The translations under genes were made by a program, and so were the position numbers. The notes beneath the pieces were generated by a model. The model worked only from the letters and a program-made list of their open reading frames with translations. It searched no databases and was not told the origin of the DNA. From assembly GCA_037127255.1 (NCBI GenBank), contig JBANSL010000016.1:3598501-3662500 (forward strand): a DNA stretch of 64,000 bases, read 5' to 3'. The stretch is from Persicaria tinctoria (Eukaryota > Streptophyta > Magnoliopsida > Caryophyllales > Polygonaceae). Of this stretch, positions 11,119-21,349 are shown piece by piece; within the stretch, counting starts at the first letter, position 1, and each line of letters begins with the position of its first letter.

Positions 11119-12857
11119 TGTAACACCCCGAACGGAATGCCACAGTGCCATGGGCTCTCCTTGAGCCCATTTCGGCAAGGATCGGTGAACTTAATGAAAC
11201 ATTGCCAAAAGGATAAACACTTCACTAGGTAATCTTGTCCACAACGTCAAAAGTAAATGTTTTGGACTCAAATCAAATTCCAAGACAATACGTAGCTAAA
11301 TAGGAGGGTCCATAATCCCAAGCTAGCAATAGAAATCTAACAACTAGAAAGGGAAATACTAAACGGTAGCACAAGAACTGACACACCACGAATTAAGCAG
11401 TAACATAAATCCCATGGCCTACATCAGCAAATTGTCAAGTTCAGACCACGTCTCCGGTACGCTCCTTGGTGGGTGCATCTCTAGTACCTGCAGCTGGTGA
11501 TGCCAAGGCAAGGACCAGCCCACACCAAGGGTTAGCTACTAAACATTTGCTAGCATGCGGAGAGGTTGTATGACAGAGTAAAAGCATGAAACGGTAATAC
11601 CTCATAAGTGCATAAACAAACTAAAATAGGCAACACACCCTAATTAGCATACCCTTTACATCCCGTGCATATAATGGAACAATTTGCTATTCGATTGTGC
11701 ATAAGTTAGCCTGCATATGCCCTTACTTACACGAGAGATGGTACCATCTTAGAGTAGTAAGTCCCTCGAGCCAGACTTACTGCCCTGGGAACGCTCGTAA
11801 TGTAATTGTTCCCCTTTTTGGGATGCCAGAATAAACAACATATCCCTCATGGTGTTATACGGGAACGCCAAGTAATAGTTCCCCTGTATAGTGGGATGCT
11901 TAAATAACAATCCCCTCATATATATACGCTTAACTAGCCCAGCATATGCTTAGAAAACAAATATGCAGAGTAACCAATTCAAAAGGAATACACACACTCA
12001 TACCCTTAAGCCACAAACGACATCTAAGTAGGACCATAGCTAAACAAGTCTAAAGAGACTTGCCTGATAGATGATGAACGACGTTGATGGCAGCTTGAAA
12101 CGCACCCCCAATGTCAATAATCCACTCCTATAATACACAATATAAGAATTCATCACGTTGTCGGGTAATACTCTAGCTACTAAGTTAATTTAGCACCTGC
12201 TTGCTTATCTACTGTGTGATTCCACCATTAATTGCTTACAATCGGTGCACTTACTTTCAAATTACCACAAAATACTTGGAAAGATGCACCTAATTTACAA
12301 TTGAAAGTGCTGCTAGTTAGCCCAATTGTAAATACCCTAATTTATAATTAGAAATGGCACCTACTCAACAATTTCGATGACGATTACAAAATTGACACAA
12401 CCCCAATTGACCCCTTGAGCCTAGCTGAACTAGAATGGCTAATCTCCCTAAGTGCATCCCTACAAAATCTAAATTCATTCCTTAATCATACCAAAATTGC
12501 AACGAACTTACCCCCAGTTCACGCCCGATTGAGTGCTGCCCTCGATCCGACCTCTCGAACACAACCAACTATATACTCCTTACCACTTTTATTGCCTCCA
12601 AGATCAGTTTGCCAATTCCCTCGGCTCCGTGGTAACCGATAGCAATTACGTGGGTGGAAAGGGGAAGAACACAGTTACTCTTTTCTTTTCTCTCTCTAAT
12701 GTAAAGGGAACTAGAGAAAAGGAGATTGGTTTCGTACCCCTCGGGCTTCCTAGCCGGGTCCCGTATTAGCCCAATTCTAATTCTCAAAATACTCCTAAAC
12801 CCAAGAAAACATAAAAATAATAATTAGACTACACGTACCTAGGTAGAGGGTCTCACA
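11119..12857 (-). repeat. LTR (5' LTR in element orientation)
   Basis: 1739 bp partner of 4185-5923 with the same TG/CA ends. It is the promoter-bearing LTR for the minus-strand element. Confidence 0.95.
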
Positions 12858-12862
12858 TATTC
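12858..12862. repeat. Target site duplication (right), TATTC
   Basis: Exact repeat of 4180-4184 immediately after the LTR end. Confidence 0.95.
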
Positions 12863-14750
12863 AAACTCAAGTCCATGATGTGTGAACAAGTGTCTTTTTA
12901 ACCTCACTCTGAGTCACATAAAACCTAACATAACAGATTCCGGATGATTCTCATGATTTGCTACGAAATCAAGATATCAATACATGTTAGAAGCAAAAAT
13001 TAAGCGAAAGCATCAGTGCCAGTGACAAGGCAGCACATAAAAAATGCAAATACGACTCCAAATGAGAATCACATCATAAATTTAATATTTATTTGTCAAC
13101 TATCGTAAGAAGTTGAAGGTCAATCAAGTATGCCCCACAGATGCCATGCCTTGCTCCATTAACATGCTCATTTTATTTATCTTCAATGCATCTAGGACTA
13201 TAGGCACTACACTATGCAATACACAATTCACCGGGTCGTGTACAAAGGCGCACTTGACCAGAACAGGAATCCCAAGTTAAAAGTATTTCAACTTAGCTTT
13301 TGCATCCTAACTATTCCACATCTTATGCTATATGCCCACCATCACCAATTTTAAAACCAGCAGAACAGCTGTCCAAACCCCAAATGCAATTCATCTATAA
13401 TAAGACTTTGAGTTACATTTCAACATTGAAAGGAAGACCATGTATTGTAGGACCATGAATACTTTTTTAAGTGCTTCAAGTTGCAAATACTCTAATCTTT
13501 CTTACCAAAGTAAAGTAATAAAACAAGAAATCTCTCTAGATCCTTCTCAATTAGTTCACAACCTTCTGATAACACCCACACACTTGGGCCTTGAAATCAG
13601 CCTTCCATTTTTTTTCCTCAGATATGTAAAAAATTGCCTTAAAGCAGTCCATGAATAAAGTGGATTTCAATTCGCTTGAACCATAATCTGGTAGAATCAA
13701 GCGTATAAAGTGTGAGATATGGTAAGAGTTATATGGGATTTTATTCATAAAGTTTTCTTCTTCATTCTATTTTTTTTCTCTAAATATCATGGCTTACCTT
13801 ATTAAATTTCATGTCTTCACCTTTTTTTTATTACTATTGTGGCAAGAAACTTGAATATCTAGACAGATAAATGGCGCCTATAATTGTTTTAGCAGTTACT
13901 TCTCCATGTTTATATGATATAACCTTTCTTCATTGTTTCTGTGGCCAGAAACTTGGAAATCTAAACAAAGAACAATGCTTACATTTGTTTGAAGATTTGA
14001 ACAACTACAGGTATGCACTACAGCACATAGAAACTTGTACACAACAGTTCCTTATTTTTCTCAGAAAGAAAAAATATACCTTGATCACATATTCACATGG
14101 ATATGAGACCATATTAGTGACAACTAACAAAAGAAAAAATACAGAGCCCAATTAATTATTAGGCAATCAAGATATAATTAATGACAGTAATGTTTTATTG
14201 GTATTTCACAATGCAAATTTGACAAATACATCTATGTTGTCAGCAAGCAGCTACTTATAAAATCACCAGAAATGCACAAAGCACCACTTTCGTGCAACAA
14301 ACTGCCAGCAAACACAGAGAGAGAGAGAGAGGACAACAGAGAAATGACAAAAAAAAACAGTTGTTACAATATCTATACGCATATGAGATCCCCAATTGAT
14401 CCTTATTTGCAATTCATCAGACGCGCGCACGAATAGCAGATAGAGGACTTACTGGGACGGAACAGCTTGCGATGTGGAGCCGAAACAATTTCTTCTATAC
14501 TTGTAGATATCAACTTCCCAAGAGAGAAGTGCATAAACCTGCAGCAGGCAACTCGAGAAGTTAATAATCTGTCATGAATTAGGGTTTCATTCGAAACAAT
14601 CGAGCAAATCGAGAGATGGAGTAGAAGAAGAATAACGTACTTGTCACCGCTTCAAATTCGCCATGAAGCATTTGAGAGATCGGGAGGGGGAAGGAGCTTC
14701 TGTGTCACCATGTCAGGAGAGAGGAGATCGGGAGCTCTGGGTTGCTGTGG
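12863..14750 (-). pseudogene. Exon-like pieces of an unrecognised minus-strand gene
   Basis: Near 14641-14750 a leader-like stretch encodes a tiny frame MANLKR and ends at a CAA/GTACGT donor. An exon 14453-14538 lies between a CTGCAG acceptor and a CCCA/GTAAGT donor; one frame reads MHFSLGKLISTSIEEIVSA and then PHRKLFRP. A 65-codon minus-strand frame at 13551-13748 contains YISEEKKWKADFKAQ and may be another exon. The rest looks intron-like. The protein is not recognised. The young retrotransposon lies downstream of these pieces in transcription order. This could be an interrupted gene or captured fragments in a transposon. Confidence 0.35.
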
Positions 14751-14956
14751 TGGGAGAGAGAAAGAGTCGGGGAGAGAGAATGAGTCGGGTAAACGTAAAC
14801 CGTAAACCCCTAATTTCTCAGGGGTAATAGATTGGGTGAAGTGATTGGGCTCCGAAAAGTAATCATTCTTTTATTAATGTTAAACAAACAAGCCCAAATA
14901 GAAACGAGCTCTATCATACCTTTCTTGGCCCGTTTTTTATGAAAACAAACACGCCC

Positions 14957-15141
14957 TAAAATTTTTGAGGGTAAACAATTGGGGTTAATCGTTTACTGCT
15001 CAAAACACAAACAATCCATTGAGGAGTGCAAACAAATTAAACAATGTCAATGAAATGAAGAGTAGGTAATGGGATTCCTTTCTTGGGTTGTTTTTAGACA
15101 AAACAAACGAGCCCATTAAACCAAACAATTTGCTGTTTTCA
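14957..15141. other. Non-coding remnant with MITE-like ends
   Basis: Short AT-rich sequence ending ACAAAACAAACGAGCCC, resembling a degraded MITE terminus. No complete element or gene was found. Confidence 0.3.
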
Positions 15142-15967
15142 TCCACAGCAGCCTTCCGTGACTCCTTCAAGTTTGAGTGTTCAAGAAGAATATTTTGTTA
15201 AACATCTATGGTTTTGATACGTACTCTTTGTTAGGTATTCACTGAAATATGGTTTTGATGCTTCTTGACTGAAATAGACGAGACTTTGTTTATTAATAGT
15301 TTTGGATTCTGGTTGGAGGGGTACTCAATCTAGCCTTTTCACAAACTTTATAGCTTTGTTAGCAAGAATATTTTGTTAAACATCTACAAGACTTTGCTTA
15401 TGGAAACTTGTTTTGTCAACTGGAGGCGTAGTCTTGGGATGCAATGCATCACCTATTTTGACAAGTTATGAAACTTGTTTGGGTTTTGCGGGTTATCTTC
15501 AGGCATCCAAAAGCAATTCCAGCTCAAGAAACATCAATACGATGAGCAACACCAATGGCCAAGGGTCGAACATTATGTCACCGACACTGCAAGACTTTGG
15601 AAGACAACGATTGTGACTTCTTCAGCCAAAATGGAACCCAAAATCAAAGTGGAATAGTCTGATGATTCAAAGCAAAGTGAAACCAAATAACAGTGAATAC
15701 AAAACATAACAAGCAAAGTGGAACCAAATAACAGTGAATACAAAAAAATAACCAAATAAGGAAAAATAAATCAAACTAAATAACACTCCCACCCAAAGTG
15801 CAGAGCAGATCCACGGTTTCGCTTCCCTCCCCGTCCCTACTCACAAAATCCCCCTTTACTTATTTTATCTTTTATTTTTTAAATTTTAATCTTTTTCTTT
15901 TTTCTTTAATTAATGGGGATGGGGGAGGTGAATACAAGGGGTTTGTCCCTTTGGGGACAAGTGATCC

Positions 15968-16472
15968 CGGCCGCCCAAAGTGGAACCACCTCCGCAGAGC
16001 TTGCAAAGGGACGGGCAAGTGACCTGGGTGTGGTCGTGTGCACCACAGTTGGTGCGCCGTCTAGGGCAGTCGCTCGCCACGTGACCTCGAGCATCGCAAG
16101 TGGTGCACCAAGCCCTTTTAGGGCAGGCACGATAAAAGTGTCCTGACCTCCCGCACATATAGCATACGGGTGGGTGCGGACAGGTCCAGTGGTCATGCCC
16201 AATCCTATGACAACGTCCGCATCACGACTCGTTATCGCAGAGCCGCGAGCTGTGACTGAAAAAAGTATATAATAAAAATTTAATTAATTTAAAATAATAC
16301 AGAAAAAATAATCAGTTGCGGGCATACGGGTGGGTGCGGGTAGGTCCGGTGGTCATGCCCAATCATATGTTTTAAATACTTACCGGGTTGGCCGCATTTG
16401 ACGCACATTATTGGATTTGGACAATAATCAGCTGCATGTCCCACCTCTTTGCAATTTAGACAATAGCCCATC
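15968..16472 (-). pseudogene. Multi-CCHC zinc-knuckle gene remnant, copy B
   Basis: Same exon layout as copy A: exon 16384-16472 reads GYCLNCKEVGHAADYC and CVKCGQP; exon 15968-16255 reads CGRCHRIGHDHWTC, CYMCGRSGHFYRAC, CTTCDARGHVASDC and CGAHDHTQVTC. Knuckles four and five are intact here although broken in copy A. Two lesions are specific to this copy. The donor is CCCG/GTAAGT rather than CCCGA/GTAAGT, which shifts the join. A CGA-to-TGA change makes a stop just before the third knuckle. The two copies thus decayed independently from a functional parent. A fragment of the GHDHRTYPHPP region is duplicated inside the intron. Confidence 0.65.
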
Positions 16473-16507
16473 CTGCAAAAATAAATAAATAATTACACTT
16501 AAAAATT

Positions 16508-17231
16508 AGGGTGATTTTGGTCGAGGGCCTTTTTTGAATATCCAATTAGTCACCTAGCCCATAAATCAATTTAATTAGTTTTGCCCTAGCCCCATTCCCA
16601 ATAGGGTGGGTTGGTCAATGGTCAACCGTTTGACCATTGACCGGTCAACGTTGACCAACCCATTTTGATGCCAACTTTTTTTTTTAGCGATGCCATATTT
16701 TACCGTTTTGATGCCAAAATTTTACTATATTTTATTTTCACTTTGATGCCACTTTTTTATGTCAATTTTTTGATAATATTTTTTTTTTACCATGATGCCA
16801 TATTTTTGATGATATTTTTTCAAAGTAGTATTTTTGATGACATTTTTTTCTTTAATGTGATACAAATTTTTCAAAATGGCATCAATGGTCAATGTGACAT
16901 TAGAGTAAACAAAAAATGTCATCAAAGTTTAAAAAAAGTGTCATCCAATAATTTAATTAGAAAAGTGGCATCAGAGTGAAAATAAAATGTAATAAAATTT
17001 TGGCATCAAAACGGTAAAATATGACATCACAAAAATGTCATCAATGTTTTAAAAAAGTGGCATTAAAAAAAAGTCATCCAATCATTTCATTAGAAAAGTG
17101 ACAATAAGGTGACAATATTTTGATTCCACGTTTTAAGCTCTTATGCCATCAATTATATAAAATTGTCACCACAAAATGTTGGCATCAAAACGGTAAAATA
17201 TGGCATCACTAAAAAAAAAAAAAGTTGGCAT

Positions 17232-17262
<31 letters not shown>

Positions 17263-17412
17263 AGTTGGCATCAAAATGGGTTGACCATTGACCGTTTAAG
17301 AGGGCTAAACAAGCTAAAAAAACAATTAATGGGCTAAGCATGCTAAAAAAACAATTAATGGATCTATCTAGCTAACCAAATATGCTTAAAGGTCCATTTG
17401 AACAAAATCCCT
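16508..17412. mobile_element. MULE-type MITE / foldback element, 905 bp
   Basis: Imperfect terminal inverted repeats (AGGGTGATTTTGGTC at left, AGGGATTTTGTTCAA at right) are flanked by a 9-bp duplication, TTAAAAATT versus CTAAAAATT. Copy A at about 2745 shows the uninterrupted site. The interior is a long imperfect palindrome made largely of ATGCCA/TGGCAT-containing short repeats and TTGACCATTGACC motifs. No coding capacity. Confidence 0.7.
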
Positions 17413-17525
17413 CTAAAAATTAAAATCATACTGATAAATTAATACTATAAATTATACTACTAAGAAATGGTAATAAAAATTACACAAAAATCAAATTGAA
17501 CAAAAGAGGCCCATTGACTTTGGAT

Positions 17526-18110
17526 TACTCCGGACAATGTTATTATCACCATACACATTTGAGTATTACTCCGGACTATGTTATTGTACAATATAATAGA
17601 TGTGTTGTTTTAATTTTAAGAATAAATTATTTCATATGTACTCTGTATTACATATGAATCCCCTCATTATGATCTAGTGTCAATTCAACTTCTTTTCTCC
17701 TCGTGATTATCACCTTACACATTAGAATATTACTCTGGACAATGTTATTGTACAATATAATGGATGTGCTATTTTAATTTTAAAACTAAATTATTTCATT
17801 TTTGGAAATGAAATAATTAAATAACAGTCCCCAACCCTAAGGCTAATCAAAATACACATTAGAGTATTATTCCGAACAATGTTATTGTACACATTAGAGT
17901 ATTACTCCGGATAATGTTATGCGAGTTGCTTGATCCCGAGTCAATTCACATAGGCGTAAACATTTTTGCAAATGTCTACACGAGAACTTTACTTTGCCAA
18001 AAAAGTTGTTGGGTAGGTTGGTTTCAATGGGAGTAGATGAGATTCGTCAATTACCCAGTTAACACTCACATTTCCGGAATAAACTCAAACCACTCTTCCC
18101 TCCCTCAAAA
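17526..18110. repeat. Degenerate direct repeats
   Basis: At least four variants of a unit with ATTAGAGTATTACTCCGG followed by ACAATGTTATTGTACAATA occur between 17526 and 17930. A run containing AACAGTCCCCAACCCTAAG is present near 17822 and again near 18122. No gene recognised. Confidence 0.55.
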
Positions 18111-18359
18111 TCCAATTAAATAACAGTCCCCAACCCTAAGCCTAATCAAAATACTTTGTTTGTCCATTGTTATCCGAACATCAATATAACTAGCCGCTTG
18201 TGAACTTGAAGTCACTGGTATATTGTACAACATAGTAGATTTAAACTCTAATTTTAGCTTGTCAATAAAGAAATTATATGTCTTTTTACTGTCCAAATCA
18301 AACTCAAACACTGAAATAGCCATTTGTAACTCTTTATTTACCAAACTCTAGGAGTATTA
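18111..18359 (-). other. Unrecognised 79-codon open frame region
   Basis: The minus strand is open at 18105-18344 (ISVFEFDLDSKKTYNFF, then VTSSSQAASYIDVRITMDK). There is no recognised domain and no supporting context; it may be an exon remnant next to the zinc-knuckle copies. Confidence 0.2.
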
Positions 18360-18860
18360 TGTTGGGCTGAAAGATGGGAAGCTGGACGCCGGACTTAATA
18401 CAGATCCGCTAGCTATGGCTGAAAAAATATATAATAAAAATTCAATTAATTTAAAATATTTAAAATAATACAGTATGAAAAAAAAAACTCACAATATTTA
18501 AAGAATGTTTTAAAGTCTTACCCTAGTTGGTCGCACTTGACACAAAGGATTGGATTTGAACAATTCTCAACTGGATGGGCGGGTGCGGACAAGTGTAGTT
18601 CTCGTGACCAATTCTGTGGTGTATGGGTTGTCCGCATTTTGGCTTGTCATAGAGGTCGAATGTAAGGCAGGGTCAACGGCCATTTTGAGGAGATGGACTA
18701 GAAGTAGAGGAATGAAGAACAAATATGACTTAGCATTTTGCAACCAAATGCCCAATCTCCTTGCAATTGTAGTGCGGGCAGGTGTGGTGCTCATAACCAA
18801 TTTTGTGGATCTATATTTGTTGCAGTTGTGGTGCGGGAAAGTGTGGTTCTCATGACCAAT
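18360..18860 (-). pseudogene. Third, diverged zinc-knuckle gene fragment
   Basis: Intron-like sequence at 18415-18510 matches the copy A intron, and the preceding exon reads NPILCVKCDQLG with a GTAAGAC donor. To its right the minus strand carries three repeats of an RIGHENYTCPHPP-like segment (near 18583, 18773 and 18831) plus HYNCKEIGHLVAKC. Frames are not continuous. It represents more distant decay of the same gene family as the two copies in the duplicated blocks. Confidence 0.5.
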
Positions 18861-18861
18861 T

Positions 18862-19107
18862 ATGTGGCATTGTCCTCATTTTGGCTCGAGGATGGAGAAT
18901 TCACGCTTTTCTCCCAACAACGTCTTAATGGACAAGTCAATTGACAAAGATTATTTACCATGGGGTTTCAAAGTGGAAAAGCAATCGAAGTTTATTTACT
19001 TTAGTCATGAGGTTGTTGATGTCCATGAAGTTGCAACTGTAATGAAATATCTGACAGAGGGGATCGAAGGAAAGTATAGGACGAATGCCCTTGCCGTCCC
19101 CTATTGA
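18862..19107 (+). other. Hypothetical plus-strand open frame, 81 codons
   Basis: It reads from an unconvincing start through ENSRFSPNNVLMDKSIDKDY and VDVHEVATVMKYLTEG to ALAVPY and a stop. Composition is protein-like, but no family was recognised. It may be a 3' exon of a lost gene or part of an unclassified transposon. Confidence 0.25.
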
Positions 19108-19971
19108 TTTAGGTGGAGTAACTATCCTCTATTTATATACTTAGACTGGCATTTCGACCTAAAACTAATTGGTTTAAATTGTAGTAACTCATTAAGTTAT
19201 ATACTATGCTAGGAACCCTCACACTTTCGATGTGGGATTTACAGTTGTTCTGACAAATCTCTTCCTCGCGAGCCCATTTCGATTGTTTGTTATGTTGGGC
19301 CATCGTTGCTCATGTGTGTGGACTAACTCATCTTTATCATTAAGTTGTTTTTTAAGCCCATCGATATTTATTATCTCACTTTGATGACATGTTCCCTATT
19401 TTATAAGAATATATATATGACGGATAATACCTGTGTAAATATAACCTGGTTGGAAGCTTTAAGATGTTTCTTAGATAAGAACTTAGTGTGTGATCTAGTG
19501 ATTTCTTCGTGATAATCCCTCTTCACGGATGAATGTTTCATGATAGACTTTGAGTTATATTCTACTATTCAATCGTCGTCTTTGAAGTAACTTTGGGATG
19601 ATTGGTTTATTCCAAAAGCGATTCTTTCCTGTTCAAGAGACTTGAGAACTCAACTCCATGGGTTTTGAATATGTGAGATAATTGCAGAGCTTGTCTTCTT
19701 CTCTTAGAAAATCGGTCCATAATTATGAAGTGGATGGGGTATTTATAGGGCTATGTGTGGAGGACCGTTCCGTTATATTTTGAGGTCTTGTGCAACATAT
19801 ATGTTGATGCTTTTTTTTCTAACTAATTCAAAGAGAAAAAATAATTCATCAAATCCACTAACTAAAGAGATCTTCTCATAGATATAGGATCATTACAAAG
19901 AATCATTAACAAAAACTAAAATTTTACCAGATGACATGATAATCTATCTAATGCAATGCCACTACTTTCGA
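19108..19971. other. Possible degraded LTR sequence, no gene
   Basis: Contains CTTTCGATGTGGGA near 19226, a motif frequent in plant LTR/TRIM sequences, and a TATA-like GGTATTTATAGGG near 19739. No second LTR or coding part was found. Confidence 0.3.
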
Positions 19972-20130
19972 AAAACTGATCTTCTAGCACTCTTAGATGC
20001 AAAGTCATCTATTAAACTCTCATAGTCAAGATTTTCTAAAAACTTGTGTTCAATTGAAATCAAAGCCAAAGCATTTAACCTTTCTTGCGTGATGGTCGAT
20101 CGCAAGTAAGAGATTAAAAAGTAAAAACTA
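19972..20130 (-). mobile_element. hAT transposase C-terminal fragment
   Basis: The minus strand reads LRSTITQERLNALALISIEH, then LENLDYESLIDDFASKSARR, ending SVFRK and a stop at 19972-19974. This is the hAT-dimerisation tail typical of TTF/ZMYM1-like hAT transposases (recall: RSTMSQERLNALAMLSIE). Nothing upstream is intact, so it is a relic. Confidence 0.7.
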
Positions 20131-21349
20131 ACAAAAGAATATAGTTAGAGTTTGATATTACCTATCAAAATCCTTGAGGTTGAAGGGAGGATTGCATGCA
20201 ATAGTTGAATAATTTAAATTGATTTTCCTACATTAGGGGTTTTTTTTTCCGGAGGTGGAATGGATTGTGTTGAATGTTTGTGAGGTTGTGACGGCAAAAA
20301 AAAAAAAGGTTGCTGTAATTTTTTAGGGGAAAAAAATGGGAAGGGCTGTAATTTCCAAAAATCCGGATTGCTCCCAAGGAGATTCAACTCAGTCCAATCC
20401 AGGAACATGCGCGCGCATCCCTTTACCAATTGATGTGCCGCAGCATCTTACTATCCATTGAAAATTATATATACATATATTATTATACCACATATACGAG
20501 ACCTCCAAAGTTTTGAAGCCATGCCTCAGGTCGGCCCTGTATGTGTGGGTTGTCGATGAGACCTCGTGGGAAGAACGTGATACGTGGACCAATAGAGTGT
20601 TGCCAGCGAGATGACGCTTGAGGCTCACTCTCACCAGCAACATTTAGTGTTGCCAGCAAGATTGAGGCTCACGCGATACTATGAACTACGCCGTTTGGAA
20701 TGGTGGGCGCCTGCATAGGCCGAGTGAGCCAGTAGTTAGCTGACAACGAGAAGAAGAAGTTCCCTTATGATTGACTTTCTTTCACCTGATCACGAACACA
20801 AGATAAAGAAATGAATATATGAGTGTTATTGATACGATGTTTCAAGTAATTAAGTAAGGAGTTTGGCTGGGGAAGTGAAGGAATTATATGGTTAATGTGA
20901 TCGCGAACCACCTTAAAGGGTAAGATTATGATATGATTGCGAAGGTATCTTCATACACTTGCTATCTTTTGCATTGAATGATCTATTTATGATGTACACA
21001 TGAGTATTTTATGGTTGTTTATTTGGATATCGTCAGTTTTTGTTTTTTTTTGAAAAAATGGTTGAATTAAGGAATTATATTTAACAATTATTTTCATAGA
21101 ACGGCGCCACTTTTTGGTGTGATTCAGGGAGCCTGCATATGCGGCCACTCAAGTCTCACCTTCCAAGTGTCAATACTTTCTGATTGCTTCTTCTACGTGT
21201 TTCAATTTGTTTTTCATTTTGTGGGTCTTTTTGTTTCCATGTTTTCTCTCCACTTACATAAATACTGATAAAATCATTTTTTTTTTAAATAAAGTACCAA
21301 AAAATATATTTATAGGTTTTGGAACATATGTTAAGAGGAAGCATAAAAA
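20131..21349. other. Intergenic upstream region of the ATS3-like gene
   Basis: No gene recognised. AT-rich, with short purine runs. An ACGT core (CTACGTGTTTC near 21193) and a sequence CTTACATAAATAC near 21253 lie within 170 bp upstream of the ATS3-like start and could be promoter elements. Confidence 0.35.

Larger units (their letters stand above)
4185..12857 (-). mobile_element. Complete Ty3/gypsy retrotransposon, Tekay/Del-like chromovirus
   Basis: An 8673 bp element in minus orientation: two 1739 bp LTRs, TSD TATTC, an initiator-tRNA-Met primer binding site, a polypurine tract and one uninterrupted 1636-codon gag-pol frame with all catalytic motifs. Domain order gag, protease, RT, RNase H, integrase, plus a C-terminal chromodomain-like tail after the GPF region, places it in Ty3/gypsy chromoviruses, most like Tekay/Del (recall). 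By eye the two LTRs differ at one base, T versus C near 5668/12602. That implies a very recent insertion and possible current competence. Confidence 0.93.
3296..14956. mobile_element. Candidate PIF/Harbinger-like element split by an LTR retrotransposon
   Basis: The left end reads TAA then GGGCTTGTTTGTTT; the right end reads AAACAAACACGCCC then TAA. The termini match as inverted repeats at 13 of 14 positions and are flanked by TAA, the usual PIF/Harbinger target duplication. Removing the 8.7 kb retrotransposon would leave about 3 kb. No transposase was recognised. Minus-strand exon-like pieces lie inside: an RGG-rich tail at 3727-3885 and 5' exons near 14453-14750. The TIRs are short, and other GTTTGTTT-like ends occur nearby, so this pairing is tentative. 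Confidence 0.3.
15142..17525. repeat. Duplicated block, copy B
   Basis: Second copy of the block at 1617-2845, same orientation. It is longer because of a pyrimidine-rich insertion (about 15800-15970), a 60 bp piece in the zinc-knuckle intron (16311-16372) and a 905 bp MULE-type MITE (16508-17412). Homology ends at ATTGACTTTGG near 17523. Confidence 0.75.

Noticed and set aside
1617..17525. Whole 1617-17525 region as one giant LTR-type element with the duplicated blocks as LTRs
   Set aside because: The blocks contain introns and gene remnants, lack TG/CA ends and PBS/PPT, and have no TSD.
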